Below are positions 53,003 to 61,408 of a stretch of DNA of 64,000 nt, piece by piece. Within the stretch, counting starts at the first letter, position 1. Each line of letters opens with the position of its first letter. The position numbers and the translations under genes were made by a program. The stretch comes from F23-D06 sp963603365. GTDB lineage: Bacteria; Bacteroidota; Bacteroidia; Bacteroidales; WCHB1-69. Where the stretch lies: positions 1 to 64,000 of the forward strand of contig CAVCMI010000022.1 of the NCBI GenBank assembly GCA_963603365.1. Reading direction: 5' to 3'. The notes below the pieces were generated by a model. It had not been told where the DNA came from and made no database searches. It saw only the letters and a list, made by a program, of their open reading frames with translations.

Positions 53003-53968
53003 TCAGTTCACTCTTGACACGGAAGCGGAACGGGTGACTTCACGCAGCTCCACATTTGCATTTTGCGACGCCTTGTATTTGACGGTTGATGCTCCCGTGG
53101 CTTCCATCACCAGCGACTTGTTTGCGTTTATGCGGACGCGAGATGTGCCGGATGCGGAAACACTTGCATAGTCAGCCTCAATGTCCATGGCATCTACCTT
53201 GCAGGCTCCCGAAGATTCGACTTTGAGTGAGTTTGCGGTCCCCTTGAGCTTTAACGAAGCCGCTCCTGCAGCGTCAATTTCGGCTTTGTTGTATTTGCCG
53301 GAACAATTGGCATTGCTGGCGCCTGCAGCGTCGATTTCCAGTTCTTTTGCATCGAACATCAATTCAGCTTTTGACGACCCGGATAATTCAACCTCCGCCT
53401 CGTCGAAACTGCCCGAAAGGCTGATTTTGGCCGCTCCGCTGATTTTGGCTTCCAGTTTTTCTGCCTTGATGCTGAGATCGCCGATTTTGCTGCTCCCGGA
53501 TATATGAATGTCGAACTCCTTGTGCCCAAGGTTGAATTCGTCGGTGCAGTAGAAAGCCGTTAACCCAGACATTTCGAGGCTTTGAAGCATCGGCATCGCG
53601 ATTTCGGCTTTTACCTGTTTGCCGCTCAAGTTGCTCAACAATTTGGACGGAAGGTTGTCTTTCCAGCCGATTATGAGGATTCCGTTTTTGACGGAAACCT
53701 CAAGGTATTTGTCTAAATTTTCGGGCAAGGTGATTTCAACTTTGTAATTGTTCGATCTGACGAGTTGAACCGTCACAGCACCGCCTACTGAAATACCGTC
53801 AAAGTCGGTATAGTGGAAGTTCCGGGTCACAGTTTCCGGATTGTCGGGCATGATTCTTTCAGACACCGGTTCGTGCAAGGTTTTTGCCACGCAAGATTGT
53901 ACGGACGTTGCCATAATGACAGTTGCCAGTAAGAACAAAGATAGGTTTGCTTTAATGCTGTTCTTCAT
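53003..53968 (-). CDS. Head-GIN-domain (DUF2807) exported protein
   Basis: 321 residues. Signal peptide (SLFLLATVIMATSVQSC), possibly a lipoprotein though the lipobox is weak. The rest is a right-handed beta-helix of the head-GIN type: repeated turns such as LEMSGLTAFYC, HISGSSKIGDLSIKAEKLEAKISGAAKISLSG and EIDAAGASNANCSGK. This fold is widespread and uncharacterised in Bacteroidota. It overlaps the acyltransferase gene by 4 bp (ATGA). It is the last gene of the cluster from 58973 and is followed by a terminator. Confidence 0.82.
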   Translation of the reverse strand: MKNSIKANLSLFLLATVIMATSVQSCVAKTLHEPVSERIMPDNPETVTRNFHYTDFDGISVGGAVTVQLVRSNNYKVEITLPENLDKYLEVSVKNGILIIGWKDNLPSKLLSNLSGKQVKAEIAMPMLQSLEMSGLTAFYCTDEFNLGHKEFDIHISGSSKIGDLSIKAEKLEAKISGAAKISLSGSFDEAEVELSGSSKAELMFDAKELEIDAAGASNANCSGKYNKAEIDAAGAASLKLKGTANSLKVESSGACKVDAMDIEADYASVSASGTSRVRINANKSLVMEATGASTVKYKASQNANVELREVTRSASVSRVN

Positions 53969-54585
53969 AATTCTTTTATTATATTTTTTTCGTTTGATAA
54001 GTCAGTAGTGGTGTTGACATTCGGGATCGGACGGTTCTCGAGGTTGAAATGGCCCTTGTGCAGCCCTCTCATTCCATAATAGTACTGTTCAATTTCGGCC
54101 AGGTCTTTTTCATAATTACCGGTAGGGAAGAAAACTTTCCCGATGCCGAGTGTGCGCGACTTATAGTCGATGTGGCTTAAGCAAATGGGCACTTCTGCTT
54201 TTTGTGCAATCTGATAGAATCCGCGTTTCCATTTTTCTACCCGTTTGCGTGTCCCCTCAGGGCAGATGATGAAGGCGATTTCTTCACGTTCTTGGATCAG
54301 GCTGACGGCAAAATCAGTGAAACGGAGCGATCGATTGCGGTCAACGGGTACGCAGCCCATCCGGTAAAGGTAGCGTTTGAAGGGGAATACGAAAAATTCC
54401 TTTTTGATGACGATGGCTCCTTTTGCGTGCATATACTCCAGCATCCAGTGCCCTAAAAAGAAGTCGAGGACAGAGGTGTGCGGAGCCAGAATCATGACGC
54501 ATTTCTTTACCGGTGCCGGTTGGAATCCCACAGGCTTGAAACGGAAAAGCCTCAACAGAAAAAGATAGAAGTTTTTGCCTTTCAT
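53965..54585 (-). CDS. Lysophospholipid (1-acylglycerol-3-phosphate) acyltransferase family protein
   Basis: 206 residues. The acyltransferase motif HX4D is H36-T-S-V-L-D41, and the substrate motif CPEGTR lies near residue 107. This PlsC-type enzyme acylates lysophosphatidate or a related glycolipid at the inner membrane. It follows ldcA by 4 bp and overlaps the GIN gene. The exact acceptor is not known. Confidence 0.85.
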   Translation of the reverse strand: MKGKNFYLFLLRLFRFKPVGFQPAPVKKCVMILAPHTSVLDFFLGHWMLEYMHAKGAIVIKKEFFVFPFKRYLYRMGCVPVDRNRSLRFTDFAVSLIQEREEIAFIICPEGTRKRVEKWKRGFYQIAQKAEVPICLSHIDYKSRTLGIGKVFFPTGNYEKDLAEIEQYYYGMRGLHKGHFNLENRPIPNVNTTTDLSNEKNIIKEL

Positions 54586-54589
54586 GATG

Positions 54590-55486
54590 TTATTGTTCCA
54601 GTGTTATGGTGTTTCCGTCGATGCGGCAGCAAACAGGGCAGCCCATCTTTAGGGCGCGGTTGTCGGGGCGGTGTCCGGCGGGAACATTGAAGATCACAGG
54701 GAATTGATACTTGGCGCAATGCCCGGCCACGATTTCTTCGGCATTCTTTCCAAAGGGGATTGTGTTGTCGTGCATATCGGAGAGATGTCCTACCAACAGG
54801 GCTGCCAGATTGCGTAACTTTCCGCTGCGCTCCAGACTGTTCATCATCCGGTCAATGTGGTAAAGATATTCGTCGAGGTCTTCGATGAACAATGCTTTGC
54901 CGTCTGTGTCCAAGTCAGACGGTGTGGCGAGCATCGCATAGAGTATGGAGAGGTTTCCGCCGACTAAGGTTGCCGTAAAACCGGTTGCTCTGTTAAGTGG
55001 ATGAGGGGGAAGTTCGTAGCGCAATGGCTCGCCCCGGAGCGCGGCAAGCCAGGAACTGCGTGCGGCCTCAGTGCCGCGGGCAATGTCTATTGGCATGGCC
55101 GCATGCAGGGTGGCTGTGTCTATGTTCCGGTTCAAATGCGAGTGCAGCACGGTGATGTCGCTGTATCCGACAATCCACTTGGGTTTCCGGCGGAACCCGG
55201 TGAAGTCGAGCCGGTCAATGATGCGGGCGGTGCCGTAACCGCCGCGGGCGCACCAGACAGCCCCGATGTCAGGATTGTCGAGAAGGTCTTGCAAGTATGT
55301 GGCACGGAGTCTGTCGTCGCCGGCAAACTGATGACACCCGGCAAACAGACGCTCGTCGTAGAACGGGACAAACCCCTCTTGCTCGAGAAACCGGACTGCA
55401 GGAAAGAGTTCTTCTTCAGAAATCTTTCGCGCCGGGGCTGCAATGCCCACTTTCGCGCCTTGCTTCAGATATGGAGGGATAATCAT
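54590..55486 (-). CDS. Muramoyltetrapeptide (LD-) carboxypeptidase, S66 family
   Basis: 298 residues. It removes the terminal D-Ala from murein tetrapeptides during recycling. The catalytic Ser109 is in VGYSDITVLHSHL, preceded by the ARGGYGTARIIDRLD motif. The Glu in LFIEDLDEYLYHIDRM and the His in GHLSDMHD complete the S66 triad. It fits with mpl at 35.7-37.1 kb in murein recycling. It starts 34 bp after the PepSY-like gene. Confidence 0.9.
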   Translation of the reverse strand: MIIPPYLKQGAKVGIAAPARKISEEELFPAVRFLEQEGFVPFYDERLFAGCHQFAGDDRLRATYLQDLLDNPDIGAVWCARGGYGTARIIDRLDFTGFRRKPKWIVGYSDITVLHSHLNRNIDTATLHAAMPIDIARGTEAARSSWLAALRGEPLRYELPPHPLNRATGFTATLVGGNLSILYAMLATPSDLDTDGKALFIEDLDEYLYHIDRMMNSLERSGKLRNLAALLVGHLSDMHDNTIPFGKNAEEIVAGHCAKYQFPVIFNVPAGHRPDNRALKMGCPVCCRIDGNTITLEQ

Positions 55487-55520
55487 GGAAGCTTGTCCTC
55501 GCCTGTGCTTTCCAGTAAAC

Positions 55521-56195
55521 TCAGTCGTCTATCTCAGAATGGATGAACAAACCGGCATGCGAGAATTCCAATTCATATACTATGTTGTTGAACAGGATCT
55601 TGACTTCAATTTTATCGTGTTCTATCTCGATGTCAAGAATCAGGGCATTCGGGAAGAATGCGTTGATGTGCTGCATGATGCCGTCGGGCAGGCTGTCGAG
55701 GAAATAGCTGCTGTCAGACTGATGACCGTCGGTTTCTGTAATGACGTTGACGAGCAAGCCGGAAGCGCTGTAGTGCAGTTCCACTTCAACGTTGTTGTTC
55801 TCAACCTCCAGCACATAGATGATTTCTACGCCGGGACGTTCGATGATGTCCACGTCATCGAGATGCCAGGAGAAATAGATGCTGGCCCGGAACGAATTGC
55901 GGACGGCTTCAGGCAAAAAGTCAAGGACATGGAGGCAGGTTTTGGTCATTATCCATTCCACGTTGTTGCGGTTGGCGTACCACGCAATCTTGGTGGATTT
56001 GTTTTCCTTGAATGTCACTTCGTAATAGTCACCCTCGACTTCCCAAACGGCACGTTTTGCATTGGGATATTGTTCGTTAAAGGCGGATTTCACCTCTTGG
56101 GGAATACTCTGATCGTTTTTGTTGCAGCTTGAAAAACTGACGACTGCCAGACAAATAACCAGTGCGGCTGCGATTCTTGCGGTTTTACTTTTCAT
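55521..56195 (-). CDS. PepSY-like (DUF2874) lipoprotein
   Basis: 224 residues from the ATG at 56195; a possible ATG at 56219 adds a few residues. The lipobox is VVSFSSC. Two PepSY-like repeats are visible, each with a VxxAFxxxFPNA/YPNA motif (SAFNEQYPNAKRAVWEVEGDYYEVTF and MQHINAFFPNALILDIEIE). The fold is thought to inhibit or shield proteases. The partner is unknown. It sits in a cluster of envelope genes. Confidence 0.78.
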   Translation of the reverse strand: MKSKTARIAAALVICLAVVSFSSCNKNDQSIPQEVKSAFNEQYPNAKRAVWEVEGDYYEVTFKENKSTKIAWYANRNNVEWIMTKTCLHVLDFLPEAVRNSFRASIYFSWHLDDVDIIERPGVEIIYVLEVENNNVEVELHYSASGLLVNVITETDGHQSDSSYFLDSLPDGIMQHINAFFPNALILDIEIEHDKIEVKILFNNIVYELEFSHAGLFIHSEIDD

Positions 56196-56293
56196 AATTG
56201 TGTTTTTTAAGATGTTCATTTTCGATTGTGTTCCAAAACTGATTGCGGTCTTTTTGAGATTCTGACATCAAGGGTAACGACCATTTCTTTTCT

Positions 56294-57184
56294 TTATTGC
56301 AGCCATGAGGCCAGAAAGCCTTTTCCTTTCAAAGCTCTTTCTGTTTCTTCGGTCAACAGCAATTGCTCTTTGACGTTTTGGGTGAACCGTTTGCTTTGCC
56401 TTGCAATTCTCTTTTTCTTGAAATAGCATCCTGTAATTCCCTCAAATTCCGGGTTCAGTGCTGCTTCCAACATGGTGGCGGCTCCCTGGGCAGGTGTGTT
56501 GATCAGCGGCCGGAACAGTTTGTTGCAGAGGAAGTCTATAATTTTGTTGCCTTGGCAGATAATGCCCGTGTCCACGATGCCGGGGTCAGCCACATTGATG
56601 CAGATGCCTTCGTCTTTCCACTGCTCGGCGACTTTGAGCGTATAGTAGTAAAGCGCTCTTTTGGAGTTGGAGTAGGCCATGAACCGGTTGAAACTGTGTG
56701 CTGTTTTAGGTTGCATGAAGCCGGGCTTCAGTCCGAACCAGCTGTAGGAAAGCGACACCATGCTGACAATGCGCGTGCCTTTGCCCATGAGCGGGTGCAG
56801 CAGCATGTTGAGCACGTAGTGTCCAAGGTAATTCACTGCCACTGTATATTCATATCCGTCAACGCTTTGCTTGGCATAGTGGCAAAGCACGCCGGCATTG
56901 TTCAATATGATTCTGATGGACTTGAATTGCGATTTCACCTCGTCGGCGAAGCGTTTCACGGAGTGGAGGTCACCCAGATCGATTTGCATCAAAAAGACGT
57001 TACGGCTGTTGAGCGCATTCATCTGCTCGAAGACGGGGCGGGCAACGGTCGTGTCGTAACAGGCCATGATGACATCGTAGCCCGCTTCAAGCAGGGTTTT
57101 CGTATGTATAGTGCCCATGCCGCCGTCGGCGCCGGTGACCAAGGCTAACCCTGTGCTGGCACCGTCAGTTTTTTTTGTTGTCAT
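56294..57184 (-). CDS. Short-chain dehydrogenase/reductase
   Basis: 296 residues from the ATG at 57184, overlapping the acyl-CoA ligase end by 20 bp. The Rossmann motif is TGADGGMG (17-24), NNAG at 95-98 and the catalytic Tyr171-x3-Lys175 in AYSNSK. It resembles retinol-dehydrogenase/protochlorophyllide-reductase-type SDRs that act on long hydrophobic substrates. Coupling with the acyl-CoA ligase suggests a lipid or fatty-aldehyde substrate; this is inference. Confidence 0.85.
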   Translation of the reverse strand: MTTKKTDGASTGLALVTGADGGMGTIHTKTLLEAGYDVIMACYDTTVARPVFEQMNALNSRNVFLMQIDLGDLHSVKRFADEVKSQFKSIRIILNNAGVLCHYAKQSVDGYEYTVAVNYLGHYVLNMLLHPLMGKGTRIVSMVSLSYSWFGLKPGFMQPKTAHSFNRFMAYSNSKRALYYYTLKVAEQWKDEGICINVADPGIVDTGIICQGNKIIDFLCNKLFRPLINTPAQGAATMLEAALNPEFEGITGCYFKKKRIARQSKRFTQNVKEQLLLTEETERALKGKGFLASWLQ

Positions 57185-58973
57185 GGTTGTAAATCTCGCG
57201 GTACAGGTTTTCATATTTTTTGAGCATAAAGGCGCGACGCAGCTTGAGCGTCTGCGACAGCTCGCCCGTCTGTGGAGTCCAGGTGTCGTTAACCATCTTG
57301 AAACGGTGTATGCGTTCGTGTTCGGCAAGTCCCCTGTTGATGCTTTCAACCTCGCGCTGCAACCGCTTTGTCACCTCGGGGAGCGTAATCATTTCGGCGT
57401 TGTTCTCGTAGTGAACTTTGTGCTTGGCACACCAGAAATGCAGTGTGTCGAAGTCGGGGACGACGATGGCGGAGGCGAACTTCTCGTTCTCGCCGATGAC
57501 CATACAGTTGTTGATGAAATGGGATTCGCGGAGCTTGTTTTCGAGCACTTGCGGGGCGACGTACTTGCCGGTTGAAAGCTTGAAGATCTCTTTTTTCCGG
57601 TCTGTGATTTTGAGGTATCGGCGGTCACCTTTGGTTTTGCCGTTTATATCGACCATCATGCCGATGTCGCCCGTGTGGAACCAGCCGTCACTGTCAATCA
57701 CCTGTGCAGTATATTCGGGGTCTTTGTAGTAGCCCATCATCAGGCAGTCTCCCTTGGTGAGGATCTCGCCGTCTTCGGCCAATTTGAACTCTATGCAGGG
57801 CATGATTTCGCCCACGGTGCCGATGACGAACACGTCTTTCTTCGGGTTGTTGACTGCGATGACCGGCGATGTTTCGGTCATGCCGTAGCCCTCGAATACG
57901 CGGAGTTTGGCGGCCGAGAAGAGCCGGATGATGCGTTCCTGTATAGAAGAGCCTCCTGAAACGACAATCATGGGCTTGCCTCCGAAAGCATCGCGCCATT
58001 TGGAATAGACTAACTTGTCTGCAAGTTGCATCTTTTTCAGATAGAACCAGTTGTGGTTGTAATAGTCGTATTTTGTCGCCTCTTTGAAAGCCCAAAAGTA
58101 AATCCTCCGTTTGATGCCCGTCATGTCCTTGCCGGCAGCATGCAGTTTGTCGAACATCATTTCCAACACGCGCGGTACGGCACAGAACCCCACGGCGTGG
58201 ATGTCTTTGAGGTCTTTGGCTATTGTGTTGAGCCCGCCCGCATAGTAGATGCTGGTGCCCAAGATTTGGTAATGGTAGTTTATGACGCGCTCATAGACGT
58301 GGCACAACGGCAAGAAACTGAGAATGTTGCCGGTGTGGTCGTTTACCTGCATCTTGGTGAGCGTGAGGGCGTTGGTGAGGAAGTTCTTGTGCGACAGCAT
58401 TACGCCCTTGGGGAGACCGGTAGTGCCGGAGGTGTAGATGATGGTAGCCAAGTCTTCAGGTTTGGCCTCGGACTTGGTCTGCTCTACCTCGGGCATCCGC
58501 TTTTCACGGTTGTCACGCCCTGATTTCAGCAGGTCGAAGAAAGAACGCTCCCCTTGGATGTCTGCTATCGTGAACACGTGAGGATGCAGCTGCAAGTCTG
58601 GCAGTGCCGGCGCGACATGCTTGTATATGGACTCTATGCCGATGACAATGCATTTCGAGTCGGAATGGTTCAGGATGTATCGGTAGTCGTCAGGGGTGAG
58701 CGATGGATAGACAGGCACATGAACCATTCCTGCCATCATTATGCCCATGTCCATGAAGTTCCATGCCGGACGGTTGTTCATGATGGTGGCGACTTTGTCG
58801 CCCTTCTGTAGCCCGAGTTCCAACAAGGCACAGGCTATGGATTCGGAAATTTCAATGTATTCATCTACGCTGAACTTGCGCCAATCCCCATTGTCTCTCC
58901 CGCAGATGATGTCACTCTTGGGGTAGTTTCCTTTCAAATGGTCGAGAATATCAAATAGTCTGGTAATCTTCAT
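57165..58973 (-). CDS. Long-chain acyl-CoA synthetase (AMP-binding)
   Basis: 602 residues from the ATG at 58973; a longer frame from 59078 starts before the promoter. The phosphate-binding loop is TSGTTGLPKG (181-190), the acyl-binding helix GYGMTETSPV and the C-terminal WFHTGDIG plus LKITDRKKEIFKLSTGK motifs are all present. It activates fatty acids to CoA esters. It heads the cluster acyl-CoA ligase, SDR, PepSY-like, ldcA, acyltransferase and GIN protein. Confidence 0.93.
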   Translation of the reverse strand: MKITRLFDILDHLKGNYPKSDIICGRDNGDWRKFSVDEYIEISESIACALLELGLQKGDKVATIMNNRPAWNFMDMGIMMAGMVHVPVYPSLTPDDYRYILNHSDSKCIVIGIESIYKHVAPALPDLQLHPHVFTIADIQGERSFFDLLKSGRDNREKRMPEVEQTKSEAKPEDLATIIYTSGTTGLPKGVMLSHKNFLTNALTLTKMQVNDHTGNILSFLPLCHVYERVINYHYQILGTSIYYAGGLNTIAKDLKDIHAVGFCAVPRVLEMMFDKLHAAGKDMTGIKRRIYFWAFKEATKYDYYNHNWFYLKKMQLADKLVYSKWRDAFGGKPMIVVSGGSSIQERIIRLFSAAKLRVFEGYGMTETSPVIAVNNPKKDVFVIGTVGEIMPCIEFKLAEDGEILTKGDCLMMGYYKDPEYTAQVIDSDGWFHTGDIGMMVDINGKTKGDRRYLKITDRKKEIFKLSTGKYVAPQVLENKLRESHFINNCMVIGENEKFASAIVVPDFDTLHFWCAKHKVHYENNAEMITLPEVTKRLQREVESINRGLAEHERIHRFKMVNDTWTPQTGELSQTLKLRRAFMLKKYENLYREIYNHDNKKN

Positions 58974-59008
58974 AAGCAAATGAGTTTTGAAAAAATGACA
59001 GTTTGCGG

Positions 59009-59016
59009 CAAAGATA
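59009..59016 (-). promoter_or_regulatory. -7 box of the acyl-CoA ligase cluster
   Basis: Minus-strand TATCTTTG, exact consensus, with a predicted leader of about 30 nt before the ATG at 58973. Confidence 0.6.
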
Positions 59017-59137
59017 ACAAAAACATTTATAGAAACTCCGTTTGCTTTAATAAGTGCTTGCAATATATTGATTGTCAAAGTATTGTAAAATACCTAAAAA
59101 AAGAAGACAGGCAGATGCCGGTATATTGAAAAAAGTG

Positions 59138-59145
59138 TATCTTTG
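59138..59145 (+). promoter_or_regulatory. -7 box of tRNA-Met
   Basis: TATCTTTG, exact consensus, 16 bp before the tRNA 5' end. Confidence 0.6.
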
Positions 59146-59161
59146 CAGCCGCTTAACCAAT

Positions 59162-59235
59162 GGCGGGGTAGCTCAGTCGGTTAGAGCGTCGGATTCATAA
59201 CCCGGAGGTCACGAGTTCAATTCCCGTTCCCGCCA
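59162..59235 (+). tRNA. tRNA with anticodon CAT, elongator Met (or Ile2)
   Basis: 74 nt. Acceptor GGCGGGG/TCCCGCC, D arm GCTC...GAGC, anticodon loop TTCATAA, T loop TTCAATT. The 1-72 pair is G-C and there is no triple G-C pair in the anticodon stem, so it is not the initiator. Two stems hold an A.C mismatch (31-39 and 52-62), which is unusual. The CCA end is not encoded. A tight hairpin terminator follows. Confidence 0.92.
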
Positions 59236-59242
59236 CAGGATT

Positions 59243-59273
59243 AAAAAAGCACTGGAAAACCAGTGCTTTTTTT
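59243..59273 (+). terminator. Terminator after tRNA-Met
   Basis: Near-perfect hairpin: AAAAAAGCACTGG, a 4-nt loop of A, then CCAGTGCTTTTTTT. The symmetric A and T runs would let it stop transcription on both strands, also for ligA. Confidence 0.92.
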
Positions 59274-59344
59274 GTTTTGGCAATATCGTCCTGATGAGAA
59301 GCCGCGCTTTCCGGCAAAAGAGATTCCGGTTGGTGCACACGGCA

Positions 59345-61384
59345 CTATATTTTGCCGATTTTCCGGTAAAAGTCTTCCTCAGAGATGACCGGGATGTTCA
59401 AGGCTTCGGCCTTTCTTCGTTTTTCAGGCCCCATTTTCTCTCCTGCCAGCACGAACGAGGTTTGCTTGGAGATGGAGGAGACATTCTTGCCACCGTTCTG
59501 CTCGACGAGTTTTTTGACTTCGTCCCGAGAGACGGAGAAGACGCCGCTTACTACGACGCTTTGGCCGGCAAGGATGTCAGACCTCTTTTCTTCTTCATTG
59601 TGCTGCATTTCCATCTGGAGCCCAGCTTTCCTAAGCCTCATGATAATCTCCAGGTTTTCGGTGTTGTTGAAGAAGCGAACGATGTTGTCAGCTATGATTT
59701 CGCCTACATCCTCAACGGTGACCAGTTCCTCCTTGCCGGCTGACGCTATGGCGTCGATATTGCCGAAATGACGGGCAAGTTTGCGTGCCGTCACCTCGCC
59801 TACCATCCGTATTCCGATTGCGAAAAGAACGCGGTCAAAGGATACCGCTTTCGATTTTTCAATCCCGTTCAGGATATTATGTACCGTTTTTTCCCTGAAA
59901 CTGACGGTCCTGTTTTTCCCGTCCTCTTTTTCGATGCTTTTTTCCAGTCCGAACAGATTGTCGTAGGTAAGGTTGTACAGGTCGGCTACCGTGTTCACAA
60001 GTCCGCTGTTGTACAGCAGTTCGATTTTCCCCTCGCCTAAAGAGTCGATGTTCATGGCCTTACGGGATATGAAATGCTCCAGTTTGCCTTTTATTTGAGG
60101 TGCGCAGTGCAATTCGTCAGGGCAGTACAGTCCGGTTTCTCCCGGGTTTTGCAGCAGCTGCGAGCCGCAAACGGGACAGTGTGTGATGAACTGCACGGCT
60201 TTGGCGTTCTCGTTCCGGTGTGTAAGGTCAACGCCGACAATTTTGGGGATTATTTCGCCGCCTTTTTCTACAAACAGCCAGTCGCCGTTGCAGATGCCCA
60301 TCTCTTGTATGAAGTCGCGGTTGTTCAGTGTGGCACGTTTGACGATGGTGCCGGCGAGGCTTACGGGGGCAAGGTTGGCTACCGGTGTGATGATGCCGGT
60401 GCGCCCCACCTGGTAGTCGATGCTGACCAACGGCGTTGATACGCGCTCCGCCTTGAATTTGAAAGCGATGGCCCAGCGCGGGCTTTTGGCTGTGGCGCCG
60501 GCGGTCTGCTGTTGCGCTAAGTCGTTCACTTTGATGACGATGCCGTCAATGGGGTAGGGCAGCTGCTTGCGTCCGGTGTCCCAATTCCTGATGAATTCGA
60601 ACACTTCATCCAGGCTGCTCGCCTTTTGCATGATGTCGGGGAGGCGGAATCCCCAGCCGTGCAGTTTGCGGAGACGGTCGTAGTGGTTGTTTTCTGGCAG
60701 GTTCTCGCCTAAGGCGTAATATAGTTTGAAGTTGAGTCCTCGTTTGGACACTTCAGCGGAATTCTGGAGTTTGAGGCTTCCGGCGGCGGCGTTGCGCGGG
60801 TTGGCGAACGGCGGCTCTCCAATCTCTTCGCGCTCGGCATTGAGGGCACGGAAACGGCTGAAAGGCATGATGATCTCGCCGCGCGCTTCTAACAGGTCAG
60901 GATAGTCGCCCATCAGCCGCAAGGGCACGGAACCGATGGTTTTGACATTTGCGGTGACGATGTCGCCGCGGACACCGTCACCGCGGGTGACTGCCCTGGA
61001 CAGGAGGCCATGCTCGTATATCAGGCTGATGGCCACGCCGTCGTATTTGAGTTCGCAAACGTATTCAAAAGGGGCGTTCAGCGTGTCGCGGAGGCGGCTG
61101 TCAAACTCCTGCAGTTCGCCCTCCGAGTAGGTGTTGCCTAACGAGAGCATAGGGTAGAGGTGACTCGATGTCTCAAACTGTTTGGTCACTGTGCCGCCTA
61201 CCCGCTGCGTAGGACTGTCCGGCTGTGCATATTGCGGATACTGACGTTCCAGGTCGATGAGCCGCTGCAGCATTTGGTCAAAGTCGTAATCGCTGATCAC
61301 GGGGCTGTCAAGGATGTAATAGCGGTAGTTGTGCCGGTTTATCTCCTCGGTCAACTGTATGATCTGTTGTTGAATGGTATCCAT
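59345..61384 (-). CDS. ligA: NAD-dependent DNA ligase
   Basis: 679 residues. It seals nicks using NAD+. The adenylated Lys113 is in CELKYDGVAIS. N-terminal Ia region (1-70), OB fold, a zinc finger (CPVCGS ... YCPDELHC), helix-hairpin-helix repeats and a C-terminal BRCT domain (QSVVVSGVFSVSRDEVKKLVEQ) are in the usual order. It follows tex by 24 bp. Confidence 0.96.
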   Translation of the reverse strand: MDTIQQQIIQLTEEINRHNYRYYILDSPVISDYDFDQMLQRLIDLERQYPQYAQPDSPTQRVGGTVTKQFETSSHLYPMLSLGNTYSEGELQEFDSRLRDTLNAPFEYVCELKYDGVAISLIYEHGLLSRAVTRGDGVRGDIVTANVKTIGSVPLRLMGDYPDLLEARGEIIMPFSRFRALNAEREEIGEPPFANPRNAAAGSLKLQNSAEVSKRGLNFKLYYALGENLPENNHYDRLRKLHGWGFRLPDIMQKASSLDEVFEFIRNWDTGRKQLPYPIDGIVIKVNDLAQQQTAGATAKSPRWAIAFKFKAERVSTPLVSIDYQVGRTGIITPVANLAPVSLAGTIVKRATLNNRDFIQEMGICNGDWLFVEKGGEIIPKIVGVDLTHRNENAKAVQFITHCPVCGSQLLQNPGETGLYCPDELHCAPQIKGKLEHFISRKAMNIDSLGEGKIELLYNSGLVNTVADLYNLTYDNLFGLEKSIEKEDGKNRTVSFREKTVHNILNGIEKSKAVSFDRVLFAIGIRMVGEVTARKLARHFGNIDAIASAGKEELVTVEDVGEIIADNIVRFFNNTENLEIIMRLRKAGLQMEMQHNEEEKRSDILAGQSVVVSGVFSVSRDEVKKLVEQNGGKNVSSISKQTSFVLAGEKMGPEKRRKAEALNIPVISEEDFYRKIGKI

Positions 61385-61408
61385 AGGTTTGTCTTTGATA
61401 GGGTTGTT

